A stretch of 64,000 nucleotides of DNA from C00003060 sp964440795 (GTDB lineage: Bacteria > Desulfobacterota > Desulfobacteria > Desulfobacterales > C00003060), in the NCBI GenBank assembly GCA_964440795.1, contig CAYTTQ010000004.1, positions 1 through 64,000 on the forward strand, written 5' to 3'. Below the pieces are notes generated by a model that saw nothing but the letters and a program-made list of their open reading frames with translations, ran no database searches and had not been told where the DNA came from. Made by a program: the position numbers and the translations under genes. Every line of letters begins with the position of its first letter. The stretch's first letter is position 1. Below, in pieces: positions 52,409 through 61,549 of this stretch.

Positions 52409-52520
52409 CCTTCGCGCAAACACACACCTTTCGCTTCCCCACAAAGGGAATCCCGCTGCAACAGTTTTCAATAAATTGTGTGTCGGTCAAAAAAAAATGG
52501 CATATGTGGTATATGTTTGC

Positions 52521-52549
52521 TTGACGGCGCCCTGTGGGTTTGGTATAGG
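52521..52549 (+). promoter_or_regulatory. Promoter of parA
   Basis: TTGACG (52521-52526) and TATAGG (52544-52549) with a 17-bp spacer, about 60 bp before the parA ATG. Confidence 0.72.
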
Positions 52550-52607
52550 CGGGATTCTTCTTTAGGCTGACATGCCAAATTCGCGAAGAGATCAAGAGGG
52601 AGGGAGT

Positions 52608-53540
52608 ATGAAAACGATTGCGATTGCAAATCAAAAAGGTGGGTGTGGAAAAACGACGACGGCGATCAATTTGTCATCCTGCTTGGCACAAATGGATCAA
52701 ACAGTCCTGCTTGTCGATTGTGATCCCCAGGCCCATGCGACGATGGGGTTGGGGGTGGACCCGGAGCATCGGCGAAGTCTCTATGGCGTCATGACCCCCA
52801 GAGAAAGCGAGCAAGTGGGAATCGAGGATGTGACGGTTTCCGTTAAGGAGAACTTGGATCTCGTGCCTTCCAACGTGACGTTGAGTGCGGTGGAGCAGGA
52901 GTTCACCAGTTTGGAAGGCCGGGAAACCCGGCTTGCCCAAGTGGTAAACACGCTTGAGGATGCGTATGATTATGTGGTTATCGACTGTCCTCCCAGCATC
53001 GGTCATCTCTGTTTTAACGCCTTGCGTGCCTCCCAAGAGGTGATCATTCCGATTGATATGAGTCTTTTTTCTCTCCGAGGTGTGGCGAGACTGTCTGAGC
53101 TGATTTTGCTGCTCAAAGAACGCTCGGGACATGTAACCAACCCCCGAGCGCTGGTGACGATGTATGACTACCGGACGCGCTATTCCAGTCATGTGTTGGA
53201 AAAAGTAAAGGAGCAGTTTGGGGAAGGTGTGTTCTCCACGGTGATTCGGTATAACATCCGTCTCCGGGAGACGGTAGACCATGGTCTGCCTGTGGGGGAT
53301 TACGACAAGCATGCCATCGGGTACAAAGACTATGTGAATCTGGCCGAAGAGATTGTTGGTTCCCGGTCGGAGGGTTTGGGTGATGCGGCTGATGTACTGA
53401 GTACTGCCGATGAGGTGTGGAGACGACCCGATAACCACTTTGAGGCTATCGTGGATGCATCCATCTTTGAAGACAATGTGCCTGCTGAAAGCGAAGAGGT
53501 CCCGGACACCGGCTATCGCATGCAAGGGCCTTCCCAATAA
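52608..53540 (+). CDS. Orphan ParA-family ATPase
   Basis: The 310-residue protein has the deviant Walker A of ParA/MinD proteins, NQKGGCGKTTTAINLS, then LLVDCDPQAHATMGL (Walker A'), YDYVVIDCPPSIG (Walker B) and IPIDMSLFSLRGVARL. ParA-type ATPases position plasmids, chromosomes or protein complexes. The C-terminal 60 or so residues after the ATPase core are acidic and unusual. No ParB gene or parS-like site is next to it, which argues against chromosome partitioning. ATG 52608 has GGAGGGAG just upstream; an in-frame extension to 52572 is not needed. Confidence 0.9.
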   Translation: MKTIAIANQKGGCGKTTTAINLSSCLAQMDQTVLLVDCDPQAHATMGLGVDPEHRRSLYGVMTPRESEQVGIEDVTVSVKENLDLVPSNVTLSAVEQEFTSLEGRETRLAQVVNTLEDAYDYVVIDCPPSIGHLCFNALRASQEVIIPIDMSLFSLRGVARLSELILLLKERSGHVTNPRALVTMYDYRTRYSSHVLEKVKEQFGEGVFSTVIRYNIRLRETVDHGLPVGDYDKHAIGYKDYVNLAEEIVGSRSEGLGDAADVLSTADEVWRRPDNHFEAIVDASIFEDNVPAESEEVPDTGYRMQGPSQ

Positions 53541-53577
53541 GGCAAGTGGTGGCTTTACAAGCGGTCGGCCGACGATG

Positions 53578-54417
53578 TCAATCGTCCAGGTGCTGCCGTA
53601 ATTGCATGAATCGACTGTGTTCTTGCCCTTCCTGAACGCCTTGGTAAGGCGGAGGCCCAGCGCTGTTTTCGGCACTGCTTTCGGAGCTGCTTTCGGAATC
53701 GGGACCGGTTCCGGACCCGGATGCCGAGCGAGGGGATGCCGCGGCGCTTTTATCCGCCGGTGTCTTGCGTGGGGCAAGAACGGGGTGAAAATGAATCACC
53801 GGTTCACCCAGTCCTTCCACCCGAAAGAGGCGGTATCGAAAGAGGTGCACGGCTATCCCTGTTCGCCGATGGGCGGCAACGGTGTGACAAAGGGCCTTCG
53901 AAAAGTGCGGACAAAAGCAAAAAAGCTCGGTTTGGGGTTCTGCATTCAAAACAGACCGACCGGCCGAAAGGAGGTCTCTCACCCACAAATAATAGGCGAC
54001 GGACGTGATGACGAAGGTGTCACTTTCTTTGCCGGTGTTTAGTCTGGCCAAGATGACGCGGTGTCTCGGTTTACCGGCAAAAGCCAGATCGGCAGTGCCG
54101 AAATCGGGCGAGGCAATGCCCCGTATGGATTCAACTTCGGGAGTGCCCAGGTAATGAAGCAGGAAGTCTCCGGCGGCATCCACCAGGGCCTTGCGTTGAA
54201 CGCCGGCTTGATCGACTTGACAGGCGATTCTTAACATGTCCGTTGTCTCTTGGCACTGGGGCGATTCAGTTTCCTCACACTGAGATGGGGGTATCCGGGC
54301 CTGAATATGTCCGTCCGCCTTCTGGTTTGGATTGGACTGATTCGTATCGGATTGGTTCGTATCGGACAGGAAATAATGGGCGACCTGATCCAGACCATAT
54401 CCGTTCTTTTTCTTCAT
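53578..54417 (-). CDS. Hypothetical protein, possibly a degenerate PD-(D/E)XK fold
   Basis: I do not recognise a named family. The N-terminus has a polar repeat (SDTNQSDTNQSNPNQ) and the C-terminus a Ser/Gly-rich tail (SGSGTGPDSESSSESS). The middle (about 55-215) has the alternation DFGTADLAFAGK, RHRVILARLNTG, SVAYYLWVRDLL, AEPQTELFCFCPHFSKAL and IAVHLFRYRLF. That order resembles endonuclease-like proteins in which ADL...VIELK holds the active site; here the E-x-K is A-R-L, so any nuclease function would be lost. It converges on parA with a 37-bp gap. A promoter and ACTAT repeats lie upstream. Confidence 0.65.
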   Translation of the reverse strand: MKKKNGYGLDQVAHYFLSDTNQSDTNQSNPNQKADGHIQARIPPSQCEETESPQCQETTDMLRIACQVDQAGVQRKALVDAAGDFLLHYLGTPEVESIRGIASPDFGTADLAFAGKPRHRVILARLNTGKESDTFVITSVAYYLWVRDLLSAGRSVLNAEPQTELFCFCPHFSKALCHTVAAHRRTGIAVHLFRYRLFRVEGLGEPVIHFHPVLAPRKTPADKSAAASPRSASGSGTGPDSESSSESSAENSAGPPPYQGVQEGQEHSRFMQLRQHLDD

Positions 54418-54430
54418 TGATGCCCCCCCT

Positions 54431-54480
54431 GTTACTATTACTATATGGTTACTATATGGTGGTTACTATACTATATGTAG
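54431..54480. repeat. Cluster of TTACTAT direct repeats
   Basis: TTACTAT starts at 54432, 54438, 54449 and 54463, and a further ACTATATG at 54470, so five units in 50 bp, just before the start codon of the minus-strand gene that ends at 53578. Spacing is 6, 11 and 14 bp. Confidence 0.6.
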
Positions 54481-54493
54481 TTTTCTTGATGCC

Positions 54494-54521
54494 ATTGTGC
54501 ACAACATATCGTGGCTGTCAA
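54494..54521 (-). promoter_or_regulatory. Possible promoter of the hypothetical gene 53578-54417
   Basis: On the minus strand TTGACA (54516-54521) and CACAAT (54494-54499) are 16 bp apart; the -10 is weak (4 of 6). The repeats at 54431-54480 would lie in the leader. Confidence 0.4.
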
Positions 54522-54560
54522 GAAAAAAAGCTGGCGGTATGGTTGTCTTCCATGAGGTGA

Positions 54561-55280
54561 TTACGGCTCGATCAGCGGCAAAAGATCCGACGGTCGGTTG
54601 AGGAGGCTTCTTGCCCCGGCGTCCACCAGCTCGTCGGCTGAACGAAACCCCCACAGGGCGCCCACGGGGTACATGCCGGCATTTACGGCTGTTTTCATGT
54701 CGATGCCACTGTCTCCGACGTACAGGATACGTCCGGGATCCGTTCCGAAACGATCGATAATCTGTTGAGCAAGTACCGGGCTCGGCTTTTTGGGGGTGCC
54801 CCCTCTTTGGCCCAAGATCGGATCAAAATGCCACTGGTTCAGAAAGGTCTGAACGCATAGTCTCGTAAAGCGGTGGGGTTTGTTTGACAAAACGGCCAAA
54901 GACATATCCATATCGGCCAACCGGTTCAATACGGTTTCGATTCCCGCATATCGGCAGGTATGGGCGGCCCAATTTCGGCTATAATAATCGAGATACGTGT
55001 GGACACATGCGGAAACCGTCTCCTCACTTCTTGTTCCAACGGGAAGCGCCCGTTCGATGAGGGTCCGCGTCCCATCGCCTACCAACCACCGATAGGTTTC
55101 CAAACTGTGCCCCGAAAAACCGTGTGCCGCCAGGGCGTGGTTGGCAGAATACGCGATGTCCTTCAGGGTGTATAAGAGCGTGCCGTCGAGGTCGAACGTC
55201 ACCCCGAGAAAGGGTCTTTGACAGGTCCTTCGGCTCATCATCGATTGGTCTGTTGACCTCCCTCGTTGGAAGCTCGTCAC
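54561..55280 (-). CDS. HAD-superfamily phosphatase, phosphoglycolate phosphatase-like
   Basis: The 239-residue protein has the HAD motifs in order: FDLDGTLLYTLKDIAYS (nucleophile and acid/base Asp), AVLSNKPHRFT, GGTPKKPSPV (Lys), and ILYVGDSGIDMKTAVNAG. The cap insert lies between motifs I and II as in Gph-type enzymes, which remove 2-phosphoglycolate formed in DNA repair. The extension TTCQ-like before the first motif (residues 1-24) is not conserved. Its start overlaps the ABC-F gene by 4 bp. Related sugar phosphatases cannot be excluded, so no symbol is given. Confidence 0.88.
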   Translation of the reverse strand: MTSFQRGRSTDQSMMSRRTCQRPFLGVTFDLDGTLLYTLKDIAYSANHALAAHGFSGHSLETYRWLVGDGTRTLIERALPVGTRSEETVSACVHTYLDYYSRNWAAHTCRYAGIETVLNRLADMDMSLAVLSNKPHRFTRLCVQTFLNQWHFDPILGQRGGTPKKPSPVLAQQIIDRFGTDPGRILYVGDSGIDMKTAVNAGMYPVGALWGFRSADELVDAGARSLLNRPSDLLPLIEP

Positions 55281-57151
55281 GATCCGTCGATCTCCAAAGC
55301 CCGGAGCCGTTGTTCAAAACGGGCTTCGGCGCCATCCAATTCCGTCGTCAAGTTTTCCAGTTCCTCGAAGAGTTCATCGACAACGGGTCTTCCGGTATGT
55401 ATGGCATAAGAGAGTTTTTCAATCCGCGCGGCGTCCTGTGTCTGGGAGGCCTCGACCATCTCTTCACTAAGTTCGGCAAGCCGCTTTTCTTGAGCTTCAA
55501 TCTCATCTTCCACTTTGGAAATGCGTTTTTGCAGAGGACCCAAGACGGAACCCCGCTCGGAAATAATTTCAGAGCGTTTTTGTCGACGTGCTTTCTTGGT
55601 AAGCCTTGTTGCCGGCTCTGACGGCTCGGATAACCGTTTTTCTTCACTCGGGGAATAGACTATTTCATCCTCTTCCCACCCGCCGCATTCGACAAACCGT
55701 TGATAACCGCCCTCGAATATACGAATGGCTCCGTGTTGAAACACGATGAGTCTTTCTGCGAGTGCGTGGAGAAACATCTCGTTGTGGGTCACCATGACGA
55801 CGGTTCCGTCAAAGCTGTCCAAGGCCTCCAGCAGGGCGTCACAGGTGTACATGTCCAGGTGATTGGTCGGTTCGTCTAGTAAAAGCAGGTTCACCGGTGT
55901 CGCCAGGAGTTTGCCCAGCATCACCCGGCTCTTCTCTCCCCCGGAGAGAACGGCGATCTTTTTGAGGGCGTCATCGCCTTCAAACATCATGTTTCCGCAA
56001 ATATTACGGGCTGCTTGCCTGTCCAGATCCGGATGGCTGTACAAGATCTCTTCTTCCACCGTTCGGTCGTTGTTTAGGGTGGAAAGATTCGTTTGTTCAA
56101 ATACCCCACCCCTTATGCCGGGAGAGAAAACGACTTCGCCGGATTGGGGCTGAAGAATTCCCGCCATGAGTTTTAACAGTGTCGTCTTGCCTCTTCCATT
56201 GCTGCCGATCACGCAGAGGCGGTCCCCGGCGGTGATGGAAATATTCAGGTTTCGGATCAGGGGCGGATGACCGTTGTATGAAAAAGAAATATCTCTGACT
56301 CCGAGACACTGTTTGCCCCGGGTCGGTTGGCTTCGAAAGGAGAAATCAAGGTTTTTTATTTGCTCCAGTTTCTCGGGCTTATGTGTCTTTTCCAAGGTCT
56401 TGATCCTGGATTGAACCAGGTTCGCCAAGCGGGCTTTGGCCCTGAAGCGACTGATAAAGATTTCCAGTTTCTTACGCCGCCGCTCGTCATTTGCCCGGGT
56501 CTTTTCGTGGATTTCTTCTTCCTGGGCGATTTGCGTGTAAAGCTTTTCCGTATCCCCGGCGATCTTTCGTATCACTTTACGATGAATACCCATCGTGTGA
56601 GTGACGATCTTGTCCATAAAGGTTCTGTCATGGGTGATGAGCATGACTTCATGCGGCCACCCAATGAGGAAGTTTTCTATCCAGCGAATGGATGTAATGT
56701 CCAGGTAATTGGTGGGTTCATCGAGTAACAACAGATCCGGTTCAGAGACCAAAACCTTGGCCAGATTTAACCTTACCTGATAGCCGCCCGAGAACCGGCC
56801 GGGCGGCAACGCCATGTCGGCTTCCGTGAAACCGAGGCCGAAAAGAATTTTTTCCACCTTCCAATGATCGGTTTCCTGTCCTTCCGGAAGACCCTTCGCC
56901 CCTTCCTCCAGGAGAGTCGATTCGGAAAAGGCAAGCTGTTGTCGGACATAGCCGATTCTATATCCTTTGGGCCGGTTGATCCTGCCGCCATCGGGCAGTT
57001 CGTCGCCGATAATAAGGCGAAACAGCGTCGTCTTCCCGTGGCCGTTCCTCCCCACCAGCCCGACCCGTTCCCGGGGGCCCACCGTAAAGTTTGCCTCCCG
57101 GAAAAGGAGCTGGTCCCCAAACCCTTTTGTCAAATTGACGGCACTTATCAT
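55277..57151 (-). CDS. ABC-F family ATP-binding protein
   Basis: ABC-F proteins are ribosome-associated or DNA-related ATPases made of two ABC cassettes without membrane parts. Cassette 1 has Walker A GRNGHGKTT, signature FSGGYQVRLNLA and EPTNYLDIT; a charged linker of ABC_tran_2 type follows (around KLEIFISRFRAKARLANLVQ); cassette 2 has GSNGRGKTT, LSGGEKSRVMLGKLL and EPTNHLDMYT; the C-terminus is a coiled coil (ISKVEDEIEAQEKRLAELSE). The start chosen is 57151 (MISAVNLT), where the domain begins; an in-frame ATG at 57214 with a G-run in front is possible. Subfamily (Uup, YheS or YdiF-like) not decided. Confidence 0.9.
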   Translation of the reverse strand: MISAVNLTKGFGDQLLFREANFTVGPRERVGLVGRNGHGKTTLFRLIIGDELPDGGRINRPKGYRIGYVRQQLAFSESTLLEEGAKGLPEGQETDHWKVEKILFGLGFTEADMALPPGRFSGGYQVRLNLAKVLVSEPDLLLLDEPTNYLDITSIRWIENFLIGWPHEVMLITHDRTFMDKIVTHTMGIHRKVIRKIAGDTEKLYTQIAQEEEIHEKTRANDERRRKKLEIFISRFRAKARLANLVQSRIKTLEKTHKPEKLEQIKNLDFSFRSQPTRGKQCLGVRDISFSYNGHPPLIRNLNISITAGDRLCVIGSNGRGKTTLLKLMAGILQPQSGEVVFSPGIRGGVFEQTNLSTLNNDRTVEEEILYSHPDLDRQAARNICGNMMFEGDDALKKIAVLSGGEKSRVMLGKLLATPVNLLLLDEPTNHLDMYTCDALLEALDSFDGTVVMVTHNEMFLHALAERLIVFQHGAIRIFEGGYQRFVECGGWEEDEIVYSPSEEKRLSEPSEPATRLTKKARRQKRSEIISERGSVLGPLQKRISKVEDEIEAQEKRLAELSEEMVEASQTQDAARIEKLSYAIHTGRPVVDELFEELENLTTELDGAEARFEQRLRALEIDGS

Positions 57152-57299
57152 GGATTGCACGCTGTTTGTGTTGGTAGCCCTATCATAACAAGGGCAGGCG
57201 TCACAGGTCAACATGGCGATCCCCCCATCATTGGATTCTTGTTGCGAAAAGGCTTTTCTTGCGATTACTATGACATAGGGTGACTCCGGCCTTTACCAT

Positions 57300-57341
57300 C
57301 ACGGTGCGGCTACGGGGTTACCCATTAAAGGGTACACCGTG
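57300..57341 (+). other. Structured leader of the M48 peptidase gene
   Basis: CACGGTG (57300-57306) pairs with CACCGTG (57335-57341), and inside it TACCC pairs with GGGTA around ATTAAA. The structure ends 20 bp before the ATG. It matches no riboswitch I can recall and may be a chance fold. Confidence 0.35.
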
Positions 57342-57361
57342 CGCACAGGGGGCGTGTTTAT

Positions 57362-59200
57362 ATGTATGGGCATTTGATTTATTTTATTTTGATACTGCTC
57401 ATTTATTCCACCTACTACCCGCCGGAAGCACCTTATTTTGAGGCGGCCGAGGCGGGTGTCCTTTTTTTTCTTTTGCTCTTCATATTCATTGTCGTTACGC
57501 GACGGGCCTTTAATCGCCTTTTGATCAAGGTTAAGCAAAGAGGGCCCGAAGGGTTGCATGGGCAATTTGATCGCCTGTTCGCCCGGCAGGCGATCATGGC
57601 CATCGGGCTCTTTGCTGTCGATCTCTATTTGTTGAATCTCAAGGGCCGGGTGAGTGACTTGCCGCTTTTTTCCCATTCCCCCACCTTGACCGCCGCTTTC
57701 TTCATTGGCCTCTATGCCGGCTATCTGGCCATCATTTGGGCCTGCGCCCATGCGGCTTACGTCTATCTTTTCAACAGCCCGATTTCCAAGCGGGCCTATC
57801 TGTTATCCAACCTCCGGTTTCACCTTCCCGTCGTTCTGCCGTGGCTCGTCATTTCCTTGGGAATAGACCTCATTGATGTTTTGCCGTTCCAGGCGCCCAA
57901 GCGCTTTCTGGCACGGCCGGAAGGACAGTTGCTCTTTTTTGCGGGGTTCTTTGTGGCCCTTGCAGTGGTGGCCCCCGCCATGATTAAGTTCTTTTGGCAA
58001 TGTCGGTCGTTGTCTCCCGGTCACAAACGCCATCAGATAGAGGCCTTATGTAGACGCGCACGCCTGGGTTATCGGGATATTTTAGATTGGCCGATTTTTG
58101 AGGGCAGGCTTCTTACGGCCGGGGTAATGGGGCTGGTCAGAAAATTTCGATATATCCTGGTTACGGATGGTCTGTTGAAGATTCTTGACGACGACGAGCT
58201 GAAGGCCGTCATGGCCCATGAGATCGGACATATCAAAAGGCGGCACCTGTCCTTTTATCTCCTTTTCATTTTTGGGTTCATGGTGTTGTCCTATACCCTG
58301 TTCGATCTGATTGCCTACGCGGTGTTGTACGCCAGTGTGGAATTGCCGATCAGTGGGCTTTTGTCAACGAGACTGCCCGTTATCACGTCTGTCTTCTTTA
58401 CGGTTCTAATGGCCGTTTTCATGTTCGTCTACTTCCGATATATTTTTGGGTATTTTATGCGAAACTGTGAACGGCAGGCCGACCTCTATGCGTTTTCCCT
58501 ACTGGGCGACAGTCGGTCTCTGGTTTCCGCCTTGGAAAAAGTGGCCGCATACAGCGGTCAGGTTCGGAACCGACCCAGTTGGCACCACTTCAGTATCAGT
58601 CAGCGGGTGGCATTTTTGGACCAATGTGAAAAAGACCGGCGGCGGATCCGACGTCACGATCGCAAATTGTGGGGGAGTATGTCGGCATTTGCGGCGGGAT
58701 TGCTCTTGATCGGTTATGTCGGGTATACCACGAATTTCGGTGAGATGGGAAAGACCCTGAACAGCCGTTTCTTCGAAAGGGCCCTGTTGGCCGAAATTGA
58801 GAAAGAACCAAAAAATCCCAAACTTTACAACGCATTGGCGTCTTTGTATTATCAACGGGGTGCCTATGAACGGGCCATCGCTTTTTATGAGCGGGTCATT
58901 CGATTGTCGTCGACGAATGTAGAGGCGCTCAACAACCTGGCATGGCTTTATGCCACATGTGACGACGAGAGATATCGAAAGGCTGAAAAAGCTCTTCTAT
59001 ATGCCCGAAAGGCGGCTCAACTCAGGCCGGAGCCCCATGTCTTGGATACCTTGGCGGAGAGTTATTATGCCAACGGCAAGTACTCAAAAGCCGTGGAGGT
59101 CATCGAAGAAGCAGTGGCGAGAGAACCGGCGGAGAAAGATTACTATCGGCGGCAGATGAGGAGGTTTCGGCGGGCGGCGAGGCAAGAAAGCCAGGGATAG
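57362..59200 (+). CDS. Membrane M48-family metallopeptidase with C-terminal TPRs
   Basis: A 612-residue membrane protein. Five or more hydrophobic segments lie in the first 210 residues; the zinc motif HEIGH is in DDELKAVMAHEIGHIKRRH near residue 284, with the third ligand expected in NCERQADLYAFSLLG. Further membrane segments flank it (LLFIFGFMVLSYTLF, FFTVLMAVFMFVYF). The C-terminal 150 residues contain tetratricopeptide-like repeats (NPKLYNALASLYYQRGAYER, VEALNNLAWLYATC, PHVLDTLAESYYANGKYSKA). HtpX and Ste24/Oma1-type proteases share the core, but the fusion with TPRs differs from HtpX. Likely membrane protein quality control. Confidence 0.85.
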   Translation: MYGHLIYFILILLIYSTYYPPEAPYFEAAEAGVLFFLLLFIFIVVTRRAFNRLLIKVKQRGPEGLHGQFDRLFARQAIMAIGLFAVDLYLLNLKGRVSDLPLFSHSPTLTAAFFIGLYAGYLAIIWACAHAAYVYLFNSPISKRAYLLSNLRFHLPVVLPWLVISLGIDLIDVLPFQAPKRFLARPEGQLLFFAGFFVALAVVAPAMIKFFWQCRSLSPGHKRHQIEALCRRARLGYRDILDWPIFEGRLLTAGVMGLVRKFRYILVTDGLLKILDDDELKAVMAHEIGHIKRRHLSFYLLFIFGFMVLSYTLFDLIAYAVLYASVELPISGLLSTRLPVITSVFFTVLMAVFMFVYFRYIFGYFMRNCERQADLYAFSLLGDSRSLVSALEKVAAYSGQVRNRPSWHHFSISQRVAFLDQCEKDRRRIRRHDRKLWGSMSAFAAGLLLIGYVGYTTNFGEMGKTLNSRFFERALLAEIEKEPKNPKLYNALASLYYQRGAYERAIAFYERVIRLSSTNVEALNNLAWLYATCDDERYRKAEKALLYARKAAQLRPEPHVLDTLAESYYANGKYSKAVEVIEEAVAREPAEKDYYRRQMRRFRRAARQESQG

Positions 59201-59207
59201 GACGTAT

Positions 59208-61523
59208 CTACTTAATGCAGACTTTTCTTACTTCCAGAAGGTCGGCGTTTCCCCCGAATATCTTCTCAATTCCGTCTTGTTTAAGCGTCGCCATACCATC
59301 CGTGAGGGCTTGTTTCCGAATGTCTTGCATCTTGGCCTTTTCCTGAATCAGTTTTTTCATCTCATCGGTTCCCACCAAGAGTTCATGAATTCCCATTCTT
59401 CCCCGGTATCCGGTATTGTTACATTCGGGACATCCGTTGGCCTTATAAAGCGTTAGGTCTTTGGAATAGGAGATATTGAGTTTTTCGAATTCTTCCGGAC
59501 CGTATTCGCGAACCAGTTCGTCATATTCTTCCCGCGAGGGGTTATAAGGCGTTTTACATTTTTTACACAGAGTTCGGAGCAACCGTTGGGCCATGATGCC
59601 GAGAATGGCGTCGGCAAAATTGAACGGATCCATTCCCATGTCCAGAAGTCGGGTGATACTTTCCGGCGCGCTGTTGGTATGGAGTGTGGAAAAGACGAGA
59701 TGCCCGGTCAGTGACGCCTCGATGCCGATGTGGGTCGTTTCCTTGTCCCGCATCTCCCCTACCATGATGACATCGGGGTCCGCCCTCAAAAACGAACGCA
59801 TGGCCGCGGCAAAATCAAAACCGATCTTATGGTGCGTTTGAACCTGGCGTAATCCGACCTGGGTGATTTCCACGGGGTCTTCCGCCGTCCAGATTTTGAT
59901 GTCCGGCTTGTTGATGTAGGCCAGTGCGGAATGCAGGGTGGTGGTCTTACCGGACCCGGTAGGCCCGCACACAAAGATGAGGCCATAGGGCTGGGTGACC
60001 ATCTTGGTAAAGTTTTCGAAATTCCGGGTCGAAAACCCGATCTTATCCAAGGGAAGGGGATCTCCGCTGTGCAGAATACGCAGTACCACGTCTTCCAATC
60101 CCCCTGCGGTGGGTACCGTCGCCACACGCAGTTCTATGTTTTTCCCCCCGTACTTCTTGAACTTAATCTTTCCATCCTGGGGTTTACGTCGTTCAGCAAT
60201 ATCGAGATCCGACATGATCTTGAGCCGGGACACGATGGCGGCACGATAGCTGTACGGAACCGTCTGGTAAAGCTGGCATGTCCCATCGATTCGGAAGCGG
60301 ATTTCCGTGTTCTTTTTGCCCGGATAGGGTTCTACGTGAATGTCCGAGGCATCACGGGCATAGGCGTCCAAAACAATCTTATTTACCAACTGAACGATGG
60401 CGCTGTCCTCGTCGCTGACGTTTTTTTCGGCTTCTTCGATTTCCTCGTCTTCAACCGTCAGCTGACCGAGGATTTCGTCGATGTCCTTTTGTTCTTTCTC
60501 CTCTTGATAGAACAGTTTGATAAAGCTGGCGATATCATCCCTCAAAGCCACGTGAAAAGCCAGTTTCTGGCCGGCGAACAAGGGCTTGATCATGTCTATC
60601 TTTTGGAGATGAAATGGGTTGTCGATGGCGATGACGATGGCGTCGTCTTCTTTTCGAATGGGCACCCAATGGTTGCGCTTCATGAACGGTACTTTGAGTC
60701 CGGTAAGGAGTTCCCCCGGGATGGGCGTGGTGTCACTATATTCGATGAACGGCGTTCGATAATATTGACTCAAGGCTTTGCCCACATCCGCCTTGGCAAC
60801 CTTAAAGTTTTGGATCAATACCGCTTCGACGTCTTTTTTGGTATTTCGAGCGTCGGAGACGGCCTTATCCAACTCTTTTTGAGTCAAAATGCTGTTTTCT
60901 ACCAGGTAATCAAACTTCCCCGGCCGTGCCTTTGCCATCCGTTTCTGATTATAGATGGCAATCCCCAGAATCTTGGCCAATTCCTGAATAGACGCTTCGT
61001 CACGTTCTTGAAACGGGGCATTGTCTTGACGGTTGATGATCTGGATGGCCCCAAGGAGGTATTTTTGAAAACTGATGGGGGCGGCCAAGACTTGGCGGGT
61101 TCGGAAACCGCTCTTTTTATCCCATTGATCATCGAATGAAAGGGACGGGTCAATCGCCTGAAGTTCCTGGCTGTCGTAGACATCCTTGATGTTGAGCAAT
61201 AACCCCTTGGTGGCGACATGTCCCACCAAACTATTGGTAGAGATCGGCACCCGTATCTCGTTAATTTCGTCTCCCGATTTGACCCGAGAGACCAGTTCTT
61301 TTTTGATGCCGTCTACCACGTACACCGTCAGCCGCTGGGCGTGAAAAAGCTCCACCACATCGTCTTTTAGATCGATGAGTATCTCGTCGATGTCATTGGC
61401 GGCATGGACCCGGTTCGTAATCTGCAGGAGCTTTTCTCGGTATGCGACTTCTTCCTTAAGCCCCGCAGATTCGTTGCCCTCGCTGGCTGCGGCCTGTTTC
61501 TTTTGCATGTCCAAAACGACCAT
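59208..61523 (-). CDS. GAF-domain type IV pilus extension ATPase (PilB/GspE family)
   Basis: The 771-residue protein starts with a GAF sensor (about residues 30-200: ITNRVHAANDIDEIL, NSLVGHVATKGLLLN, VLAAPISFQKYLLGAIQIIN), then an MshEN-like part (FDYLVENSILTQKELDKAV, with a second copy around YYRTPFIEY), and the ATPase with Walker A GPTGSGKTTTLHSAL, DPVEITQVGLRQVQ (Asp box), Walker B VGEMRDKETTHIG, and HLVFSTLHTN. A four-Cys zinc site (CKKCKTPY, CPECNNTG) is present. It probably drives pilus extension opposite PilT. The RLG element of c-di-GMP-binding MshEN is not evident. Confidence 0.9.
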   Translation of the reverse strand: MVVLDMQKKQAAASEGNESAGLKEEVAYREKLLQITNRVHAANDIDEILIDLKDDVVELFHAQRLTVYVVDGIKKELVSRVKSGDEINEIRVPISTNSLVGHVATKGLLLNIKDVYDSQELQAIDPSLSFDDQWDKKSGFRTRQVLAAPISFQKYLLGAIQIINRQDNAPFQERDEASIQELAKILGIAIYNQKRMAKARPGKFDYLVENSILTQKELDKAVSDARNTKKDVEAVLIQNFKVAKADVGKALSQYYRTPFIEYSDTTPIPGELLTGLKVPFMKRNHWVPIRKEDDAIVIAIDNPFHLQKIDMIKPLFAGQKLAFHVALRDDIASFIKLFYQEEKEQKDIDEILGQLTVEDEEIEEAEKNVSDEDSAIVQLVNKIVLDAYARDASDIHVEPYPGKKNTEIRFRIDGTCQLYQTVPYSYRAAIVSRLKIMSDLDIAERRKPQDGKIKFKKYGGKNIELRVATVPTAGGLEDVVLRILHSGDPLPLDKIGFSTRNFENFTKMVTQPYGLIFVCGPTGSGKTTTLHSALAYINKPDIKIWTAEDPVEITQVGLRQVQTHHKIGFDFAAAMRSFLRADPDVIMVGEMRDKETTHIGIEASLTGHLVFSTLHTNSAPESITRLLDMGMDPFNFADAILGIMAQRLLRTLCKKCKTPYNPSREEYDELVREYGPEEFEKLNISYSKDLTLYKANGCPECNNTGYRGRMGIHELLVGTDEMKKLIQEKAKMQDIRKQALTDGMATLKQDGIEKIFGGNADLLEVRKVCIK

Positions 61524-61549
61524 GGGGATTCAATTCTCTACGATTTAAG

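Noticed and set aside
54431..54480. CRISPR-like repeats
   Set aside because: Units are only 7 bp with spacers of a few bases; no cas gene is near.
59931..61139. 402-codon reading frame on the plus strand
   Set aside because: It is the complement of the strongly conserved GAF-PilB gene and shows no protein family pattern.
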